From positions 1-7,049 of the forward strand of contig MGLU01000034.1 of assembly GCA_001796155.1 (NCBI GenBank): a stretch of DNA of 7,049 nucleotides. The letters run 5' to 3'. The stretch is from Chlamydiae bacterium RIFCSPHIGHO2_12_FULL_27_8 (GTDB lineage Bacteria > Chlamydiota > Chlamydiia > Chlamydiales > SM23-39). Under the pieces are notes generated by a model, which did not search any database, was not told where the DNA came from, and saw only the letters and a program-made list of their open reading frames with translations. Numbering within the stretch: position 1 is the stretch's first letter; each line of letters begins with the position of its first letter. The position numbers were made by a program, and so were the translations under genes. Of the stretch, positions 6,710 through 7,049 are shown piece by piece.

Positions 6710-6805
6710 ATGATACATAAATTAAATATTTTAGAATGGCTATTTCTTTTTTTAAATATTGTGATATTTATTCTTTTAATAATTCCAAGAATAAAGATAG
6801 AATAA
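6710..6805 (+). CDS. Possible 31-residue single-pass membrane micro-protein
   Basis: An ATG five bases after the preceding stop opens a 31-codon frame ending in TAA. The product begins MIHKLNILEW, continues with a strongly hydrophobic stretch at about residues 10-25 (Leu, Phe, Ile, Val), and ends PRIKIE. That is one clean transmembrane helix with Lys4 before it and Arg27 and Lys29 after it. Tight spacing would allow cotranslation with the Inc-like gene. No Shine-Dalgarno is visible. T-rich DNA readily produces hydrophobic codons, so a chance frame is a serious alternative. Confidence 0.25.
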   Translation: MIHKLNILEWLFLFLNIVIFILLIIPRIKIE

Positions 6806-6809
6806 TTTT

Positions 6810-6827
6810 TCAAAGAATTTTTCTTGA
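6810..6827. repeat. Imperfect hairpin after the Inc-like gene
   Basis: TCAAAGAA (6810-6817) can pair with TTCTTGA (6821-6827) with one bulged A and a TTT loop. It lies just after the micro-ORF stop and overlaps the -35 box of the putative rplC promoter. No T-run follows it, so it is at best a weak terminator. Confidence 0.2.
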
Positions 6828-6852
6828 GTTCAAATCCGAAATTTTGTATATT
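6824..6852 (+). promoter_or_regulatory. Candidate promoter of the rplC ribosomal-protein operon
   Basis: TTGAGT (6824-6829) and TATATT (6847-6852) are separated by 17 bp. Initiation near 6860 would give a leader of roughly 140 bases before the rplC ATG. A second, weaker -10-like TAAAAT lies at 6874-6879, without a good -35. Confidence 0.35.
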
Positions 6853-6917
6853 TTTTTTTCAAATACGCTATTTTAAAATACTTGAAATAAAGATTTTGAT
6901 TGAGAGAAATATTAGAG

Positions 6918-6940
6918 TTTTGTTAACCTCTTTTTGTTAA
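6918..6940 (+). repeat. 9-bp direct repeat in the rplC leader
   Basis: TTTTGTTAA occurs at 6918-6926 and again at 6932-6940, a period of 14 bp. The second copy runs into the inner hairpin arm. Meaning unknown; with only three G/C-poor copies of the motif type possible in such DNA, it may be chance. Confidence 0.4.
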
Positions 6941-6964
6941 TCTTTAAAAGATTTTTTTAAAGAG
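6928..6964 (+). promoter_or_regulatory. Two-tier hairpin in the rplC leader
   Basis: An inner stem AATCTT (6939-6944) / AAGATT (6948-6953) with a TAA loop sits inside an outer stem CTCTTT (6928-6933) / AAAGAG (6959-6964). The strands between the two stems are five bases on each side, the 3' one being five Ts. The T-run after the inner stem looks like an intrinsic terminator or attenuator, although the stem is AT-rich. It ends 34 bases before the rplC start codon. Confidence 0.35.
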
Positions 6965-6998
6965 CAAATATCAGTAACTAAAATTTAGAGAGAAAAAA

Positions 6999-7049
6999 AT
7001 GAGTCTGCAGTTTATCGGAAAAAAAATTGGAATGAGCCAAATATTTGAT
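6999..7049 (+). CDS. rplC: 50S ribosomal protein L3, N-terminal 17 residues
   Basis: The frame from the ATG at 6999 reads MSLQFIGKKIGMSQIFD and is cut by the window end. This matches the L3 N-terminus, where (L/I)-(I/M)-G-K-K-x-G-M-(T/S)-Q-(I/L)-F-D is strongly conserved. L3 is an early-assembling 23S rRNA-binding protein of the large subunit. GAGAG (6988-6992) lies six bases before the start and serves as a Shine-Dalgarno-like site. No rpsJ (S10) gene precedes it, as in Chlamydia, where S10 is with the fusA cluster and rplC is first in this ribosomal operon. The location directly after an Inc-like gene repeats the CT529-CT528 order. Confidence 0.9.
   Translation, partial: MSLQFIGKKIGMSQIFD

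Noticed and set aside
6822..6842. GTTCAAATCC resembles a tRNA T-loop
   Set aside because: The flanking five-base arms do not pair beyond two or three positions and no acceptor, D or anticodon arms are found around it.

Overview
The window reads as a piece of a Chlamydiae chromosome with unusually low G+C (about a quarter on the lines I counted by hand). The order lnt - lpxC - fabZ - lpxA - fmt - inclusion-membrane-like gene - rplC, all on the + strand, matches the order I know from Chlamydia trachomatis: CT534 (cutE/lnt), CT533 (lpxC), CT532 (fabZ), CT531 (lpxA), CT530 (fmt), CT529 (Cap1) and CT528 (rplC). TGA is used as a stop and TGG as Trp, so the code is standard. The AT bias, long homopolymers and sequence divergence suggest a distant lineage rather than the genus Chlamydia. 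The species cannot be named from the sequence alone.

Layout. Positions 1-526 (- strand) hold the N-terminal 175 residues of an RsmB/NOP2/Sun-type rRNA cytosine-C5 methyltransferase, cut by the window edge. A 75-bp divergent promoter region follows (527-601). The + strand run starts with a DoxX-family membrane protein (602-1084). This overlaps apolipoprotein N-acyltransferase lnt (1053-2750), which is followed by lpxC (2777-3631), fabZ (3628-4080), lpxA (4097-4930) and fmt (4927-5853). Gaps are 26 bp or less and several stop/start codons overlap, so this is probably one operon. A 68-bp gap with a good sigma70-type promoter precedes a 260-residue protein of unknown function (5922-6704) in the CT529/Cap1 position. 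Its C-terminal hydrophobic hairpin resembles Inc proteins. The next 294 bp hold a possible 31-codon membrane micro-ORF, a candidate promoter and a structured leader. The first 17 codons of rplC (L3) start at 6999.

How the genes fit together. LpxA acylates UDP-GlcNAc, LpxC deacetylates the product, and FabZ makes the enoyl-ACPs that feed fatty-acid synthesis. Together they control the entry into lipid A synthesis. Lnt completes lipoprotein acylation, so this is an envelope block. Fmt formylates initiator Met-tRNA. rplC opens the large ribosomal-protein operon, and no S10 gene lies in front of it, as in Chlamydia. The most notable items are the divergent Cap1-position protein, an in-frame 15-bp tandem repeat inside lnt, the micro-ORF, the rplC leader and a 12-A tract at the start of lpxC.
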